Assembly (NCBI GenBank): GCA_020523885.1
Contig: JAJAPY010000002.1
Coordinates: 62,001-126,000 of the forward strand
From: Candidatus Liberimonas magnetica
GTDB lineage: Bacteria; Elusimicrobiota; Endomicrobiia; Endomicrobiales; JAFGIL01
DNA: 64,000 nt
Reading direction: 5' to 3'
Under the pieces are notes generated by a model. The model was not told the origin of the DNA. It ran no database searches and was given only the letters and a program-made list of their open reading frames with translations. The position numbers were made by a program, and so were the translations under genes. Shown here one piece after another: positions 34,991 through 44,798 of this stretch (the stretch's first letter is position 1; each line of letters opens with the position of its first letter).

Positions 34991-35578
34991 TTGAAGAACA
35001 GAAAGGCAAAAATCATAAGAAAGACCAAGGAAACAGATATTAAGATAGAAATAAATATGGATAAACCTAAACCTATTGTTGTTAAAACTTCGATAGGATT
35101 CCTTGACCATATGTTGACCTTGCTTGCTTATCACGGTAATTTCAGCTTGAAAATAAATGCCTGCGGAGATACGCACATAGATAACCATCATTTAGTGGAA
35201 GATATAGGCATATCTTTGGGAATGGCTCTAGATAAAGCTCTGGGTAAACGAACCGGAATAAACAGGTACGGAAGTTTCCTGATACCAATGGATGAGGCTC
35301 TCTCCTATGTATCTTTGGATATTTCAGGAAGGCCTTTTCTTGACTACGATGTAAAGTTCAAAGCCAACAGCGCAGAATTTGATTATAGCCTTTTGGAAGA
35401 TTTTTTCTATTCTTTTGCTATAAATTCAAAAACAACACTCCACATCTCCCTTAAAAAGGGCCGGAGCAACCACCATATCGCCGAGTCGGTATTCAAAGGC
35501 CTTGGCAGGTCCATAGAGCAGGCGGCCGGCGCTGACCCAAAAAAGAAAGGCATTCCTTCTACTAAAGGGAAACTTTAA
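34991..35578 (+). CDS. hisB: Imidazoleglycerol-phosphate dehydratase
   Basis: Sixth step of histidine synthesis. Monofunctional 195-aa type without the N-terminal phosphatase of E. coli. Manganese-binding motifs DNHHLVEDIGISLG and RSNHHIAESVFK are intact, as are FLDHML and LIPMDEAL. The start is TTG, preceded by AGAGGAG at good spacing; no ATG fits the family N-terminus. It lies between the small ORF and hisH. Confidence 0.96.
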   Translation: MKNRKAKIIRKTKETDIKIEINMDKPKPIVVKTSIGFLDHMLTLLAYHGNFSLKINACGDTHIDNHHLVEDIGISLGMALDKALGKRTGINRYGSFLIPMDEALSYVSLDISGRPFLDYDVKFKANSAEFDYSLLEDFFYSFAINSKTTLHISLKKGRSNHHIAESVFKGLGRSIEQAAGADPKKKGIPSTKGKL

Positions 35579-35599
35579 ACAAAATAAAGGAGCCCGTTC

Positions 35600-36235
35600 T
35601 TGAAGAAGCCGTTGATAGCTATCATTGATTATGGGATGGGTAATTTAAGAAGCGTCGGCAAGGCTTTGGAATTTGTCGGAGCAAATGTTGTAGTGACAAA
35701 GAGCCCCAATAGAATATTATATGCTGATGCAGCTGTATTTCCGGGAGTAGGCGCTTTCGGCCAGGCAAGAAAAAATATATACTCTTATAAATTGAACGAT
35801 GTAATAAGAAAAGCGGTCTTTGAGAACAAGCCTTTTTTAGGCCTTTGCCTCGGGTTTCAGCTCCTTTTTGATTTTAGCAGGGAAGACGGGACCCATAAGG
35901 GCTTAGGTGTTATCCAGGGACATGTTGACAGGTTTAATTTTACGAATAAAAAGCTGAAAGTCCCGCATATGGGATGGAACAGGGTAAAAATAAAGAATGA
36001 AACGGCCCAAAATAAAATGTTCAAAGGAATAAAGAATGAATCATATTTTTATTTTGTTCATTCCTATTACGGCAAACCTAAGGAAGATAGCTATATTTCT
36101 TCGACTACGGAATACGGCATAGATTTCTGTTCAAGTATCACAAAAGGCAAGATATGGGCCTGCCAGTTCCACCCGGAAAAAAGCGGGACTAACGGCTTGA
36201 AACTCCTAAAAAATTTTGTGGGGCTCATCTGTTAA
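35600..36235 (+). CDS. hisH: Imidazole glycerol phosphate synthase, glutaminase subunit
   Basis: Class I glutamine amidotransferase that supplies ammonia to HisF. The nucleophile Cys83 lies in GLCLGFQLL, and the His/Glu pair in QFHPEKSG. The start IAIIDYGMGNLRSV is typical. Start codon is TTG with AAAGGAG upstream. HisF, its partner, is encoded 1.6 kb downstream; together they make IGP and AICAR from PRFAR. Confidence 0.96.
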   Translation: MKKPLIAIIDYGMGNLRSVGKALEFVGANVVVTKSPNRILYADAAVFPGVGAFGQARKNIYSYKLNDVIRKAVFENKPFLGLCLGFQLLFDFSREDGTHKGLGVIQGHVDRFNFTNKKLKVPHMGWNRVKIKNETAQNKMFKGIKNESYFYFVHSYYGKPKEDSYISSTTEYGIDFCSSITKGKIWACQFHPEKSGTNGLKLLKNFVGLIC

Positions 36236-36240
36236 GAGCC

Positions 36241-36345
36241 GTCCCGCACTGCGGGACTGTGAATAAAGTAACGTCCCGCCAACATAATATTCCTACTCTG
36301 ATCCCGCAAAGCTGGGAGAGGTTTTTTATGCGGCGGGATAAATGA
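36241..36345. repeat. Nested GC-rich palindromes between hisH and hisA
   Basis: GTCCCGCACTGCGGGAC (36241-36257) is a perfect palindrome; GTCCCGCC at 36273-36280 pairs with GGCGGGA at 36332-36338 as an outer stem. Words match those at 20096 and 30127. It fills the hisH-hisA gap. Confidence 0.7.
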
Positions 36346-36354
36346 GGCGACTGC

Positions 36355-37080
36355 ATGATAGTCATTCCTGCGATTGATATAAGGTCCGGAAATTGCGTGA
36401 GGCTCTCTCAGGGCAAAATTGACGCTGAAACAGTCTATTCCAAAGACCCTGTTTTTATCGCAAAGCTTTGGCAGGCAAAAGGAGCGAAGAGGCTCCATAT
36501 CGTAGACCTTGACGGCGCCTTCGGCGGAGCGGCAAAGAACACGGATATATTGGAAAAAATCCGCAAGGAAGTTACTATACCCATAGAGTTTGGCGGCGGT
36601 ATAAGAAGCATGAACAGTGTAGATATGGTCATGGATATGGGAATAGATTATATTATCCTTGGAACCATAGCTATATATAATCCGGACGTATTAAGGGCTG
36701 CGTTGGAAAAATACGGAACAAAGGTCATGGTAGGGATAGATGCAAGCGATAATAAAGTTGCGATTGGAGGCTGGAAAGAGGTCACTACAGTCGATGCAAT
36801 TGAGCTTGCCCAGAAGATGAAGGAAATGGGTTTAAAAGAAATAATATATACTGACATAAAAAAAGACGGTATGCTTCAGGGCCCGAATATTGAAAGTATA
36901 CGTAAAATGGCAAAGCAAAGTAAATTGAATATCATAGCTTCCGGCGGGATGTCTAACCTGGAAGATATAAAAAAAATAAAGGCTCTGGAAAAAGACGGAG
37001 TTAGCGGAGCAATAATCGGCAGAGCTCTTTACACCGATGCTATCAATCTTGAAGAAGCTATTAAGATAGGAGAGAACTAA
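36355..37080 (+). CDS. hisA: Phosphoribosyl-ProFAR isomerase
   Basis: Fourth step of histidine synthesis (Amadori rearrangement of ProFAR). TIM barrel of 241 aa with catalytic Asp in VIPAIDIRSGNCVRLSQG, LHIVDLDGAFGG, EFGGGIRS, the second Asp in IIYTDIKKDGML and the phosphate loops IIASGGMS and GAIIGRALY. It may also serve in tryptophan synthesis as PriA does, but a separate trpF exists downstream, so this is not needed. Confidence 0.96.
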   Translation: MIVIPAIDIRSGNCVRLSQGKIDAETVYSKDPVFIAKLWQAKGAKRLHIVDLDGAFGGAAKNTDILEKIRKEVTIPIEFGGGIRSMNSVDMVMDMGIDYIILGTIAIYNPDVLRAALEKYGTKVMVGIDASDNKVAIGGWKEVTTVDAIELAQKMKEMGLKEIIYTDIKKDGMLQGPNIESIRKMAKQSKLNIIASGGMSNLEDIKKIKALEKDGVSGAIIGRALYTDAINLEEAIKIGEN

Positions 37081-37082
37081 TA

Positions 37083-37195
37083 ATTGCAAAATGAAAAATG
37101 CAAAATGAAAAATTAACATTAACAAATAAGTCCTCCATAGAATCAGCGGAGGACACAATAATTTTGCATTTTGATATTTGAAATTTGCATTTGAA
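37083..37195. repeat. Heptad-word hairpin (TGCAAAA words) with inner TCCTCC/GGAGGA stem
   Basis: Left arm TGCAAAA, TGAAAAA, TGCAAAA, TGAAAAA; right arm TTGCATT, TTGATAT, TTGAAAT, TTGCATT. Between them TCCTCC (37131-37136) can pair with GGAGGA (37148-37153). It separates hisA and hisF. Confidence 0.8.
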
Positions 37196-37202
37196 GTAAG
37201 TT

Positions 37203-37958
37203 ATGTTATCAGTTAGGATTATTCCATGTTTGGATGTAGACAAAGGCCGGGTAGTTAAAGGTACCAGGTTCACAAACCTGCGTGATGCAGGGGACCCGGT
37301 AGAAGTCGCCAAACGCTATAACAGGGAAATGGCTGACGAGGTAGTTTTCCTTGACATAACAGCTTCAAGTGACAAGCGTTCGATAATGCTCGATGTAGTA
37401 AGGAAAACCGCAGAACAGGTTTTTATACCTTTAACCGTAGGCGGTGGCATAAGGACATTAGAGGACATAAGGACTTTGCTCAAAGCCGGTGCAGATAAGA
37501 TATCTTTAAATACAGCAGCTGTATTAAATCCTGGCCTTGTAAGGGAATCCAGCAAAAAATTCGGGAGCCAGTGCATCGTTGTTGCGATCGATGCAAAAAA
37601 AAATAAACATGAAAGCTGGAGCGTGTATACTTACGGCGGAAGGATAAAAACAAAGCACGACGCGGTAAAATGGGCAAAGAAAGCCGAAAAGCTGGGCGCC
37701 GGCGAGATACTGCTTACAAGTATGGATTGTGACGGCACCAAAGACGGTTATGACTTAAAGCTGATTAAAGCCGTAAGCAGTGCCGTAAATATCCCTGTAA
37801 TAGCATCCGGCGGCGCAGGGAAAAAAGAGCATTTTTACGATGCCTATAAGGCAGGCGCTTCTGCGCTTCTTGCAGCATCGCTTTTTCATTACAGGGAAAT
37901 GTCTATATCAAGCCTAAAGAGTTATCTGAAAAAGAAGAAAATACCGGTAAGGATATGA
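37203..37958 (+). CDS. hisF: Imidazole glycerol phosphate synthase, cyclase subunit
   Basis: Cyclase partner of HisH, fifth step of the pathway. Catalytic Asp in [34 protein letters not shown], the second Asp in [11 protein letters not shown] and the phosphate loop ASGGAG are all present; length 251 aa is normal. The hisI start overlaps its stop region by 4 bp. Confidence 0.97.
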   Translation: MLSVRIIPCLDVDKGRVVKGTRFTNLRDAGDPVEVAKRYNREMADEVVFLDITASSDKRSIMLDVVRKTAEQVFIPLTVGGGIRTLEDIRTLLKAGADKISLNTAAVLNPGLVRESSKKFGSQCIVVAIDAKKNKHESWSVYTYGGRIKTKHDAVKWAKKAEKLGAGEILLTSMDCDGTKDGYDLKLIKAVSSAVNIPVIASGGAGKKEHFYDAYKAGASALLAASLFHYREMSISSLKSYLKKKKIPVRI

Positions 37959-38344
37959 AAATGAACTTTATAAAGAAACTTAAATTTGGTCAAAACGGTC
38001 TTATACCCTGTGTGGTACAGGATTACAGGGACGGTACGGTCCTTATGGTCGCATATATGAACAAAGAAGCTGTAAAGCGTACCATAAAGACTAAGAAAGC
38101 CACGTACTGGAGCCGTTCCAGGCAGAAATTCTGGGTGAAAGGAGAACAGTCAGGAAATATCCAGAAAGTAAAACGAATGTATTATGACTGCGACGGAGAC
38201 TGCCTCCTCCTTAAGGTAGACCAGGTAGGCAAAGCTGCGTGCCATACGGGTTACAGGTCATGTTTCTTTAGTGAAGTAAAAAATACCGGAAGTACTAGGG
38301 TAATCGGGAAAAGGATATTTGACCCAACGAAAGTGTATAAATAG
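37955..38344 (+). CDS. hisI: Phosphoribosyl-AMP cyclohydrolase
   Basis: Third step of histidine synthesis; the monofunctional cyclohydrolase of 129 aa without a fused HisE domain. Motifs [24 protein letters not shown], the metal-binding DCDGDCLL and [13 protein letters not shown] are conserved. The ATG overlaps the hisF stop by 4 bp. A separate hisE (pyrophosphohydrolase), hisG and hisC must be elsewhere. Confidence 0.95.
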   Translation: MKMNFIKKLKFGQNGLIPCVVQDYRDGTVLMVAYMNKEAVKRTIKTKKATYWSRSRQKFWVKGEQSGNIQKVKRMYYDCDGDCLLLKVDQVGKAACHTGYRSCFFSEVKNTGSTRVIGKRIFDPTKVYK

Positions 38345-38359
38345 TTTTTTTAAAAATAT

Positions 38360-38899
38360 ATGTATTTTGATTCATTCTTAACACAGCGGTCTTTTGTAAG
38401 GGTAGTAAAATTAGTTTTTTCAGCTGCGATAAGCGCTCTTTTGATCAGAAGTTTCATAGCCGAAGGTATCTATCCGGCATCGGGTTCTATGGAGCCTACG
38501 CTTTTAAAAGATAAGCATTATATTCTTGAAAAGGTGACGATAAAATTTATCCCTCCGAAGAGGTCGGATATAATAGTTTTTCCTTCGCCGGTACAAAAGA
38601 ACCATGACCTCATAAAACGCGTTATCGCAGTTTGCGGCGATAATATAGAGATAAGAAGAAAAAAAGTATTTTTAAATAATGTCCCTTTGGAAGAAAACTA
38701 TGTGCAGTATACAAGGCCGAACGAGCTTTTAAAAGGCGACGACCTGGGCCCTTTGGCGGTTCCAAACGGGAAAGTCTTCGTTATGGGCGATAACAGGGAT
38801 GAATCAGGCGACAGCAGGGACTGGAAGGATCCCGTAACGAAAGAATCAATATATTTTATTGACAATAAAAATGTAAAAGGAAGAATAATAAGGTTTTAG
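38360..38899 (+). CDS. lepB: Signal peptidase I
   Basis: Membrane-bound serine protease that removes signal peptides. One N-terminal membrane helix, nucleophile Ser43 in ASGSMEPTL and general-base Lys86 in DLIKRVIAV, then GDNRDESGDSRDW. At 179 aa it is a small prokaryotic-type enzyme. It sits, unusually, between hisI and trpE with gaps of 15 bp on each side, so it is probably expressed with the amino-acid genes. Confidence 0.95.
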   Translation: MYFDSFLTQRSFVRVVKLVFSAAISALLIRSFIAEGIYPASGSMEPTLLKDKHYILEKVTIKFIPPKRSDIIVFPSPVQKNHDLIKRVIAVCGDNIEIRRKKVFLNNVPLEENYVQYTRPNELLKGDDLGPLAVPNGKVFVMGDNRDESGDSRDWKDPVTKESIYFIDNKNVKGRIIRF

Positions 38900-38913
38900 C
38901 CGGGAAAAGTAAA

Positions 38914-40389
38914 ATGATCATTCCAAGTATTAAAGAATTCACTAGCTATTCCAAAGATGCCAATATCATACCTGTCTACAGGGAGATACTTGCCGATACA
39001 GAGACCCCTGTTTCAACTTTTTTAAAAGTTGCATCAAATGAACCCTATGCCTATCTACTTGAAAGTGTTGAAGGAGGGGAAAGGTGGGGCAGGTATTCAT
39101 TTATTTCCTACAGGCCGAAATTCATATTCGAAAGCAAAAAAGATAAGTTTGCCGTTTACGGATACAAACAAAAGCCTGTCTGGAAAAATACGGCAGACCC
39201 TTTAACAGAACTGAAAAACATAATGTCTGAATTCAAGCCGAAAGAAATAAAAGGACTTCCCATGTTCTGGGGCGGTGCGGTCGGGTTCGTTTCCTATGAC
39301 ATGGTGCGTTTTTTTGAGAAACTGCCGGATATGGACAAAGACGGCCTGGGGCTGTCCGACTCTTTGTTCATGCTTACAGACCATATTATAATATTTGACC
39401 ATCTTAAACATACGGTAAAGATAGTGATCTGTGTTGATTTAAGGGATAATAAAAACAAAATCGATGCATACAAAACTGCCCAAAAAGAGATCGAGAAAAT
39501 AATATCTCTGATAAAGAAGCCTCTTGGCAACAGAGGCCACGGCAAAAGACCTTCGGCAAAAACCAGGTCTAACCTTTCAAAAAGTCAATTCGAAGATAAA
39601 GTAAGGAGAGCCAAAGAATATATAAGGGCAGGGGACATTATACAGGTAGTGCCTTCACAGCGTTTCTTGCGCAAAACAGGAGTCCCGGCCTTTGATATCT
39701 ACAGGAGCCTCAGGCTTATAAACCCGTCACCCTACATGTATTTCCTGAAGCTGAAAGATTTTGAGATAATAGGGTCTTCACCCGAAATACTAGTTAGGAA
39801 AGAAGGTTCTTTGGCTGAAACAAGGCCGATAGCAGGAACCTGCCCGCGAGCTAAAGACGAACAGGAAGAGGTCTCTTTAATATATAAACTCTTAAGCGAC
39901 CCGAAAGAAAAAGCGGAACATATAATGCTTGTTGACCTGGGGAGGAACGACCTGTCAAGGGTATGCCTTCCTTTGTCCGTAAAAGTCCAGACATTGATGG
40001 AGATCGAGAAATATTCTCACGTGATACATATAGCTTCTTCGGTTATAGGAAAGTTAAAACCCGGCATGGATAGTTTTGACCTTTTAAGGGCATGTTTCCC
40101 TGCGGGTACTGTTTCCGGGGCTCCGAAGATAAGGGCTATGGAGATAATAGCGGAGCTTGAGCCGGTTTCACGCGGGCCCTATGCGGGGGCTGTCGGGTAT
40201 TTTTCTTTCTCCGGCAATATGGACATGGCGATAGCTATAAGGACCATTGTTTTAAAGGATAAGACCGCCTATGCGCAGGCAGGAGCCGGCATAGTCGCAG
40301 ACTCAGTCCCAGAAAAAGAATATTTTGAAACTAAAAATAAGGCAAAGGCTTTGTTTGAAGCCATAGACCTTGCAGAGAAAGGCTTATAA
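38914..40389 (+). CDS. trpE: Anthranilate synthase component I
   Basis: Makes anthranilate from chorismate with ammonia from TrpG. 491 aa. The chorismate-binding half has GDIIQVVPSQRF, IIGSSPEIL, TRPIAGT, VDLGRNDLSRV, PAGTVSGAPKIRAM and the C-terminal QAGAGIVADS. The tryptophan-feedback motif in the N-terminal part reads LLESVEGGERWGRYS (LLES). The gene follows lepB by 14 bp and is separated from trpG by a heptad-word hairpin. Confidence 0.97.
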   Translation: MIIPSIKEFTSYSKDANIIPVYREILADTETPVSTFLKVASNEPYAYLLESVEGGERWGRYSFISYRPKFIFESKKDKFAVYGYKQKPVWKNTADPLTELKNIMSEFKPKEIKGLPMFWGGAVGFVSYDMVRFFEKLPDMDKDGLGLSDSLFMLTDHIIIFDHLKHTVKIVICVDLRDNKNKIDAYKTAQKEIEKIISLIKKPLGNRGHGKRPSAKTRSNLSKSQFEDKVRRAKEYIRAGDIIQVVPSQRFLRKTGVPAFDIYRSLRLINPSPYMYFLKLKDFEIIGSSPEILVRKEGSLAETRPIAGTCPRAKDEQEEVSLIYKLLSDPKEKAEHIMLVDLGRNDLSRVCLPLSVKVQTLMEIEKYSHVIHIASSVIGKLKPGMDSFDLLRACFPAGTVSGAPKIRAMEIIAELEPVSRGPYAGAVGYFSFSGNMDMAIAIRTIVLKDKTAYAQAGAGIVADSVPEKEYFETKNKAKALFEAIDLAEKGL

Positions 40390-40393
40390 ATAA

Positions 40394-40469
40394 GTAACCC
40401 GGTACCAGTTACCTGTAACCCGAAAAGGCTTTTTTGCCACTAGCTCCGGGTCACGGGTTACGGGTCACG
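40394..40469. repeat. Heptad-word hairpin (GGGTCAC words)
   Basis: Left arm GTAACCC, GGTACCA, GTTACCT, GTAACCC; right arm GGGTCAC, GGGTTAC, GGGTCAC. Arms are inverted copies with mismatches around a loop holding AAAGGCTTTTTTGCC. It lies between trpE and trpG, and the first 16 codons of a longer trpG frame would be read from it. Confidence 0.85.
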
Positions 40470-40481
40470 AAAGACGGAGAA

Positions 40482-41057
40482 ATGATTTTAGTAATAGACA
40501 ACTACGATTCATTTACGTATAACCTCGTGCAGTATTTGAGCGAGTGGGAAAAGAATCTCCGTGTCTTCAGGAACGATAAAATTACTGCGGACGAAATTGA
40601 GAAACTAAAACCCGACATGATAGTGATCTCGCCGGGCCCAGGTACCCCGGAAGATGCAGGGGTGTCGCTTGAAATAATAAAGAGGTTTACAGGTAAGATT
40701 CCTATCCTCGGTGTATGCCTCGGGCACCAGTGTATAGCTCATGCTTTTGGCGGCAAAGTGGTGCGGGCGAAAAGGCTTATGCATGGCAAAACTTCCAGGA
40801 TACTGCATGATAAAAAGAATATATTCACAGGGCTCTCAAACCCTTTTGAAGCTACGAGGTACCATTCATTGATAGTAGAGAAAAAATCTTTGCCTCAACA
40901 GCTTAAGATAACAGCATGGACAAAAGAAGGCGAGATAATGGGCTTAAGGCATAAAAAATATATCCTTGAAGGCGTGCAGTTCCATCCCGAGTCAATACTG
41001 ACGAAAGAAGGCAAGAAGCTTTTAAATAATTTTGTAAAGATGAGCCGTAAGAAGTAA
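40482..41057 (+). CDS. trpG: Anthranilate synthase component II (glutamine amidotransferase)
   Basis: Supplies ammonia to TrpE; may also serve PabB. The ATG at 40482 gives [19 protein letters not shown], the family start; the earlier ATG at 40434 lies in the repeat. Nucleophile Cys79 is in [15 protein letters not shown], and the His/Glu pair in QFHPESIL. 191 aa. GACGGAG provides a Shine-Dalgarno site. Confidence 0.96.
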   Translation: MILVIDNYDSFTYNLVQYLSEWEKNLRVFRNDKITADEIEKLKPDMIVISPGPGTPEDAGVSLEIIKRFTGKIPILGVCLGHQCIAHAFGGKVVRAKRLMHGKTSRILHDKKNIFTGLSNPFEATRYHSLIVEKKSLPQQLKITAWTKEGEIMGLRHKKYILEGVQFHPESILTKEGKKLLNNFVKMSRKK

Positions 41058-41091
41058 GTCGTTTTGCTTACAGCTTATCGCTGGAGTTAGG

Positions 41092-42153
41092 ATGATAAAA
41101 GAAGCAATCGCAAAAGTTGTACTAAAACAAGACCTTACAGAGCAGGAAAGCGGCAGCGTTATGGCAGAGATAATGACCGGAGAAGCCACGGAATCGCAGA
41201 TAGCGTCGTTGATAACAGCCCTGAGGATGAAAGGCGAGACCGTTGATGAGATAACGGGTTTTGCAAGGGTAATGAGGAAGTTTGCAACACCTATAAGGGT
41301 ACGCGCAACGGTTGATATAGACAGAGAAGACATCAATATTGACACTGAAACCATAATCGATACCTGCGGTACGGGCGGGGACAGGACCAACACCTTTAAC
41401 ATCTCTACAGCTACCGCCCTTGTTATCTCGGCGTGCGGGTTATCCGTAGCGAAACACGGGAACAGGTCTGTATCAAGCGCCTGCGGGAGTGCGGATGTTT
41501 TAGAGACCCTGGGAGTGAACCTTGATGTAAAACCCGAAAAAGTCGAAGAATGCATAGCAAAGATAGGCATCGGTTTTCTTTTTGCCCCGTCACTTCACGG
41601 CTCTATGAAATATGCGATAGGCCCTAGGCGGCAGATCGGGATAAGGACGGTCTTTAATATCCTGGGGCCTTTGACTAACCCGGCAGGTGCAAATGCCCAG
41701 GTACTCGGGGTTTACAGCCAGGAACTCGTTGAGCTCTTGGCAAACGTGCTGAACAAACTCGGGACCAAAAAAGCCTGGATCGTGCACGGCAAAGACGGGC
41801 TTGATGAGATAACTACGACCGACTCTACAAAAGTTGCTGAATTAAACCTCGGCAGAGTAAAGGTTTTTGCTATTGCGCCGGAAGAGTTCGGCCTTAAACG
41901 TGCTAAAATGGAAGATATCAGGGGCGGAAATAAAGAGGAGAACGCCCGTATCATTACCGATATATTATCAGGAATAAAAGGCCCTAAAAGGGATATAGTC
42001 CTGTTCAATGCCGGGGCATGCCTGTTTGTTGCGGACAATGTTAAAGGTTTGAAGGAAGGCATAAAAAAAGCAGAGGCTGCGATCGATTCAGGAAAAGCAA
42101 AAGAAAAACTTGTTTCGCTTATCAAAATAACAAATGAACCCAGCCCTTCATAA
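41092..42153 (+). CDS. trpD: Anthranilate phosphoribosyltransferase
   Basis: Second step of tryptophan synthesis. The PRPP and anthranilate sites are visible: [42 protein letters not shown] and HGKDGLDE. Length is 353 aa. An insertion in the region around residues 70-82 ([13 protein letters not shown]) is slightly longer than usual. Its last codons form one arm of a 9-bp hairpin AGCCCTTCA/TGAAGGGCT (42142-42177) that ends in the trpC leader. Confidence 0.96.
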   Translation: MIKEAIAKVVLKQDLTEQESGSVMAEIMTGEATESQIASLITALRMKGETVDEITGFARVMRKFATPIRVRATVDIDREDINIDTETIIDTCGTGGDRTNTFNISTATALVISACGLSVAKHGNRSVSSACGSADVLETLGVNLDVKPEKVEECIAKIGIGFLFAPSLHGSMKYAIGPRRQIGIRTVFNILGPLTNPAGANAQVLGVYSQELVELLANVLNKLGTKKAWIVHGKDGLDEITTTDSTKVAELNLGRVKVFAIAPEEFGLKRAKMEDIRGGNKEENARIITDILSGIKGPKRDIVLFNAGACLFVADNVKGLKEGIKKAEAAIDSGKAKEKLVSLIKITNEPSPS

Positions 42154-42177
42154 CTAATATAGAACTTGTGAAGGGCT
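42142..42177. repeat. Hairpin spanning the trpD stop codon
   Basis: AGCCCTTCA (42142-42150) and TGAAGGGCT (42169-42177) are perfect complements; the TAA stop is just after the left arm. No T-run follows, so it is more likely a repeat or processing site than a terminator. Confidence 0.55.
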
Positions 42178-42195
42178 AAGCAAAGGAAGGGCGGG

Positions 42196-42984
42196 GTGAA
42201 TAATATCCTAAATGAAATAATGAGCAGTAAAAAGAAGGAAATCGAGTTTAATAAAAAAAAATTTCCGTTAGAAAAACTGAAAAAGAAGCTCTCTGAAGCA
42301 AATAATAAAAGAGATTTTTATAAGGCTGTTTCAAATAAAAATAAAATAAATATAATAGCAGAAGTAAAAAAAGCGAGCCCGTCTTTAGGTTTGATAAAGC
42401 CCGATTTTGATCATGTAAATATAGCAAAAGAATATGAAGCAGGCGGAGCAGCCGCAATATCCGTTTTAACTGAAAGGGGTTATTTTAAAGGCAAAATAGA
42501 TTATTTGAACGATATAAGGAAAAATGTAGCCCTTCCTGTATTGCGGAAAGATTTTTTATTTGACGCTTATCAGGTCTATGAATCAAAGGCTTTCGGAGCT
42601 GATGCGGTATTATTAATAACAGCATTGCTTGATAAGGACAGCTTAGGCGAGCTTGTAGGCCTTTCAAAAAGCCTGGGCCTTGACGTGCTTGTTGAAGTGC
42701 ATAACGAGGACGAGTTAAAGATAGCACTTGGGGCCGCCGGAGTTGAGATCCTAGGGATAAACAACCGTAATTTAGAAGATTTTACCGTTGATAGATCAAC
42801 TGCGGAAAGGTTGATACCCATAATACCAAAAGGAAAAACTGTGATAGTTGAAAGCGGCATAAAGTCTTTTGAAGATGTAAAGCTGTATAAAAAACTCGGA
42901 GTAAATACTTTTTTGATAGGAGAAAGTCTGATGAAGGCAGATGACATCAAAGCTAAATTAAACGAATTATCAGGAGTGAACTGA
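42196..42984 (+). CDS. trpC: Indole-3-glycerol-phosphate synthase
   Basis: Fourth step of tryptophan synthesis, separate from trpF. TIM barrel of 262 aa with IIAEVKKASPSLGLI, VLTERGYFKG, VLRKDFLFDAYQV, LVEVHNEDEL, GINNRNLEDFTVD and IVESGIKSFEDV. The start is GTG with GGAAGGG upstream. The trpF start lies 2 bp after its stop. Confidence 0.96.
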   Translation: MNNILNEIMSSKKKEIEFNKKKFPLEKLKKKLSEANNKRDFYKAVSNKNKINIIAEVKKASPSLGLIKPDFDHVNIAKEYEAGGAAAISVLTERGYFKGKIDYLNDIRKNVALPVLRKDFLFDAYQVYESKAFGADAVLLITALLDKDSLGELVGLSKSLGLDVLVEVHNEDELKIALGAAGVEILGINNRNLEDFTVDRSTAERLIPIIPKGKTVIVESGIKSFEDVKLYKKLGVNTFLIGESLMKADDIKAKLNELSGVN

Positions 42985-42986
42985 TT

Positions 42987-43625
42987 ATGGCTAAAACAAA
43001 AGTAAAGATATGCGGCGTTACCTACCTGAAAGATGCTGTACTGGTTGCAAGCCTGGGAGCCGATTACATTGGCCTTAATTTTTGCAAAGCAAGCCCGAGG
43101 AAAGTCTCCGTAAAAATGGCAAAGGATATACTTGCAAAGATGCCTCCGTTCATAACTAGTGTTGCGGTTTTCGTAGATGAGGATATAACTGAAGCAGCAA
43201 AGATATTAAAAAAATGCGGGTTTAAAATGATTCAGCTTCATGGCAGTGAATCTGTCGAGTATTGTTCCAATATAAAAGCACAGACAAACCTTCCTGTAAT
43301 AAAAGCTTTCAGGATAGCCGATGAAAACAGTTTAAATGAGATTGCGGCTTACAAAGATTGTGCGGATTATTTTTTACTTGATGCCCATGTGCCGGGAGTT
43401 GCCGGCGGGACAGGAGAGACCTTTAACTGGGATTTTGCATTGAAGGCCAAGGAATTAGGTAAGCCGGTCTTTCTTGCAGGCGGCCTTGCTCCTGACAATG
43501 TTTTAGCTGCGATACAAAAAGTAGATCCGTTTTGTGTAGATACTGCTTCGGGAGTAGAGAGGCTGCCTACAAAAAAGGATTACGATAAAATGAAAGATTT
43601 TATCAGAAAAGGGCATGGATTTTAA
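42987..43625 (+). CDS. trpF: Phosphoribosylanthranilate isomerase
   Basis: Third step of tryptophan synthesis. 212-aa barrel with catalytic Cys in VKICGVTYLKDA, FCKASPRKV, IQLHGSE, the catalytic Asp in FLLDAHVPGVAGGTGETF, LAGGLAPDNV and the phosphate loop VDTASGVE. Immediately follows trpC (2 bp) and is followed by a heptad-word hairpin before kpsF. Confidence 0.96.
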   Translation: MAKTKVKICGVTYLKDAVLVASLGADYIGLNFCKASPRKVSVKMAKDILAKMPPFITSVAVFVDEDITEAAKILKKCGFKMIQLHGSESVEYCSNIKAQTNLPVIKAFRIADENSLNEIAAYKDCADYFLLDAHVPGVAGGTGETFNWDFALKAKELGKPVFLAGGLAPDNVLAAIQKVDPFCVDTASGVERLPTKKDYDKMKDFIRKGHGF

Positions 43626-43633
43626 ATAAAATA

Positions 43634-43716
43634 GGTAGACGGGAAAAGGTAGAAGGTAGACGGATTTCAAAGGTTCAAAAGGCTTTGCAGTAATCGTCTA
43701 CCGTTTACCGTCTACC
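43634..43716. repeat. Heptad-word hairpin (GGTAGAC words)
   Basis: Left arm GGTAGAC, GGGAAAA, GGTAGAA, GGTAGAC; right arm CGTCTAC, CGTTTAC, CGTCTAC. Period seven with inverted arms. Sits between trpF and kpsF. Confidence 0.85.
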
Positions 43717-43741
43717 TTATCCCGATTTTAGGAGTTAATTT

Positions 43742-44707
43742 ATGGCTACTATTATGGAAAGCGCAAGAAAAACTTTGCTTATAGAAGCACAGGCTATTAC
43801 CGGCCAGATAAAACACCTGAATAGTGATTTTTTAAAAGCAGTGGAATTAATAGCAAACTGTCACGGCAGGCTGGTCATAATGGGTATAGGAAAATCAGGG
43901 TTGATAGGAAGAAAGATATCGGCTACGATGTCGTCTCTCGGGACACCTTCCTTTTTTGTCCATCCGAGCGAATGCTTTCACGGGGATATAGGCATGATCA
44001 TGCATGATGATATCGTATTGATACTTTCCTATACAGGTGAATCTGACGAAGTAAAAAAAGTTTTACCTGTATTAAAAAACCTGGGTTTAAAATTGATAGC
44101 TATGACAGGTAAAACCTCTTCAAAAACCTGGTTAAAGGCAGATATCCTGATAAACTGCAAGATCGACAAAGAAGCCTGTCCTTTTAACCTTGCACCTACA
44201 TCGTCTACATCTGCGATGCTTGCTCTGGGGGATGCCCTGGCTATTACGGTCGCACAGAAAAAAGGTTTTAAGAAAGAATCGCTTGCCCGCTTCCACCCCG
44301 GAGGCGGTATCGGAAAAAAGCTTACGGTAAAAGTAAAGGATATAATGAAAAAAGGAAAGGATAACCCTGTGATAAGCGAAAACGCAAGTGTCAACGATGC
44401 TCTTCTTGTCATGACAAAAACAAGGCTTGGCGCTACAAATATAGTAAATGGTTCTGGCCGGTTAGTAGGTTTTTTTACCGATGGAGACTTGAGAAGAAAA
44501 CTTCAGAAAGATAAATTACTGCTTACCCGACCGATTAAAGAAGTTATGACACGGTCTCCTTTGACCATAGCCCCTGACATATTAGCTGCAGAAGCTGCGG
44601 AAATATTAAGAAAACATAAATTTGACAATATCCCGGTCATAAATTCAAAAGGAATGCCGGTAGGCGTACTTGATGAAAGGGATTTGCTGAGCGAAGGGAT
44701 TGTTTAA
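43742..44707 (+). CDS. kpsF: Arabinose-5-phosphate isomerase (KpsF/KdsD family)
   Basis: Converts ribulose-5-P to arabinose-5-P, the precursor of Kdo for LPS or capsule. 321 aa: a SIS domain (about 30-175; VIMGIGKSGLIGRKISATMSSLGTPSFFVHPSECFHGD is split over the sugar site) followed by two CBS domains (about 205-320). The metal and catalytic residues typical of the family are in the conserved GKSG, HGD, SYTGES and HPGG segments. It is inserted between trpF and trpB, flanked on both sides by heptad-word hairpins. Confidence 0.95.
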   Translation: MATIMESARKTLLIEAQAITGQIKHLNSDFLKAVELIANCHGRLVIMGIGKSGLIGRKISATMSSLGTPSFFVHPSECFHGDIGMIMHDDIVLILSYTGESDEVKKVLPVLKNLGLKLIAMTGKTSSKTWLKADILINCKIDKEACPFNLAPTSSTSAMLALGDALAITVAQKKGFKKESLARFHPGGGIGKKLTVKVKDIMKKGKDNPVISENASVNDALLVMTKTRLGATNIVNGSGRLVGFFTDGDLRRKLQKDKLLLTRPIKEVMTRSPLTIAPDILAAEAAEILRKHKFDNIPVINSKGMPVGVLDERDLLSEGIV

Positions 44708-44712
44708 CGGCG

Positions 44713-44786
44713 GTCATGATGAATGTCATGAGTCTTGAGTATTGAGTCATGTGTCAAAACCCAAGACTCAGTACTCATGACCCAGG
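44713..44786. repeat. Heptad-word hairpin (GAGTCAT words)
   Basis: Left arm GAGTCTT, GAGTATT, GAGTCAT; right arm AGACTCA, GTACTCA, TGACCCA. Period seven; the arms are inverted. Between kpsF and trpB. Confidence 0.85.
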
Positions 44787-44798
44787 ACAAGGATTTTT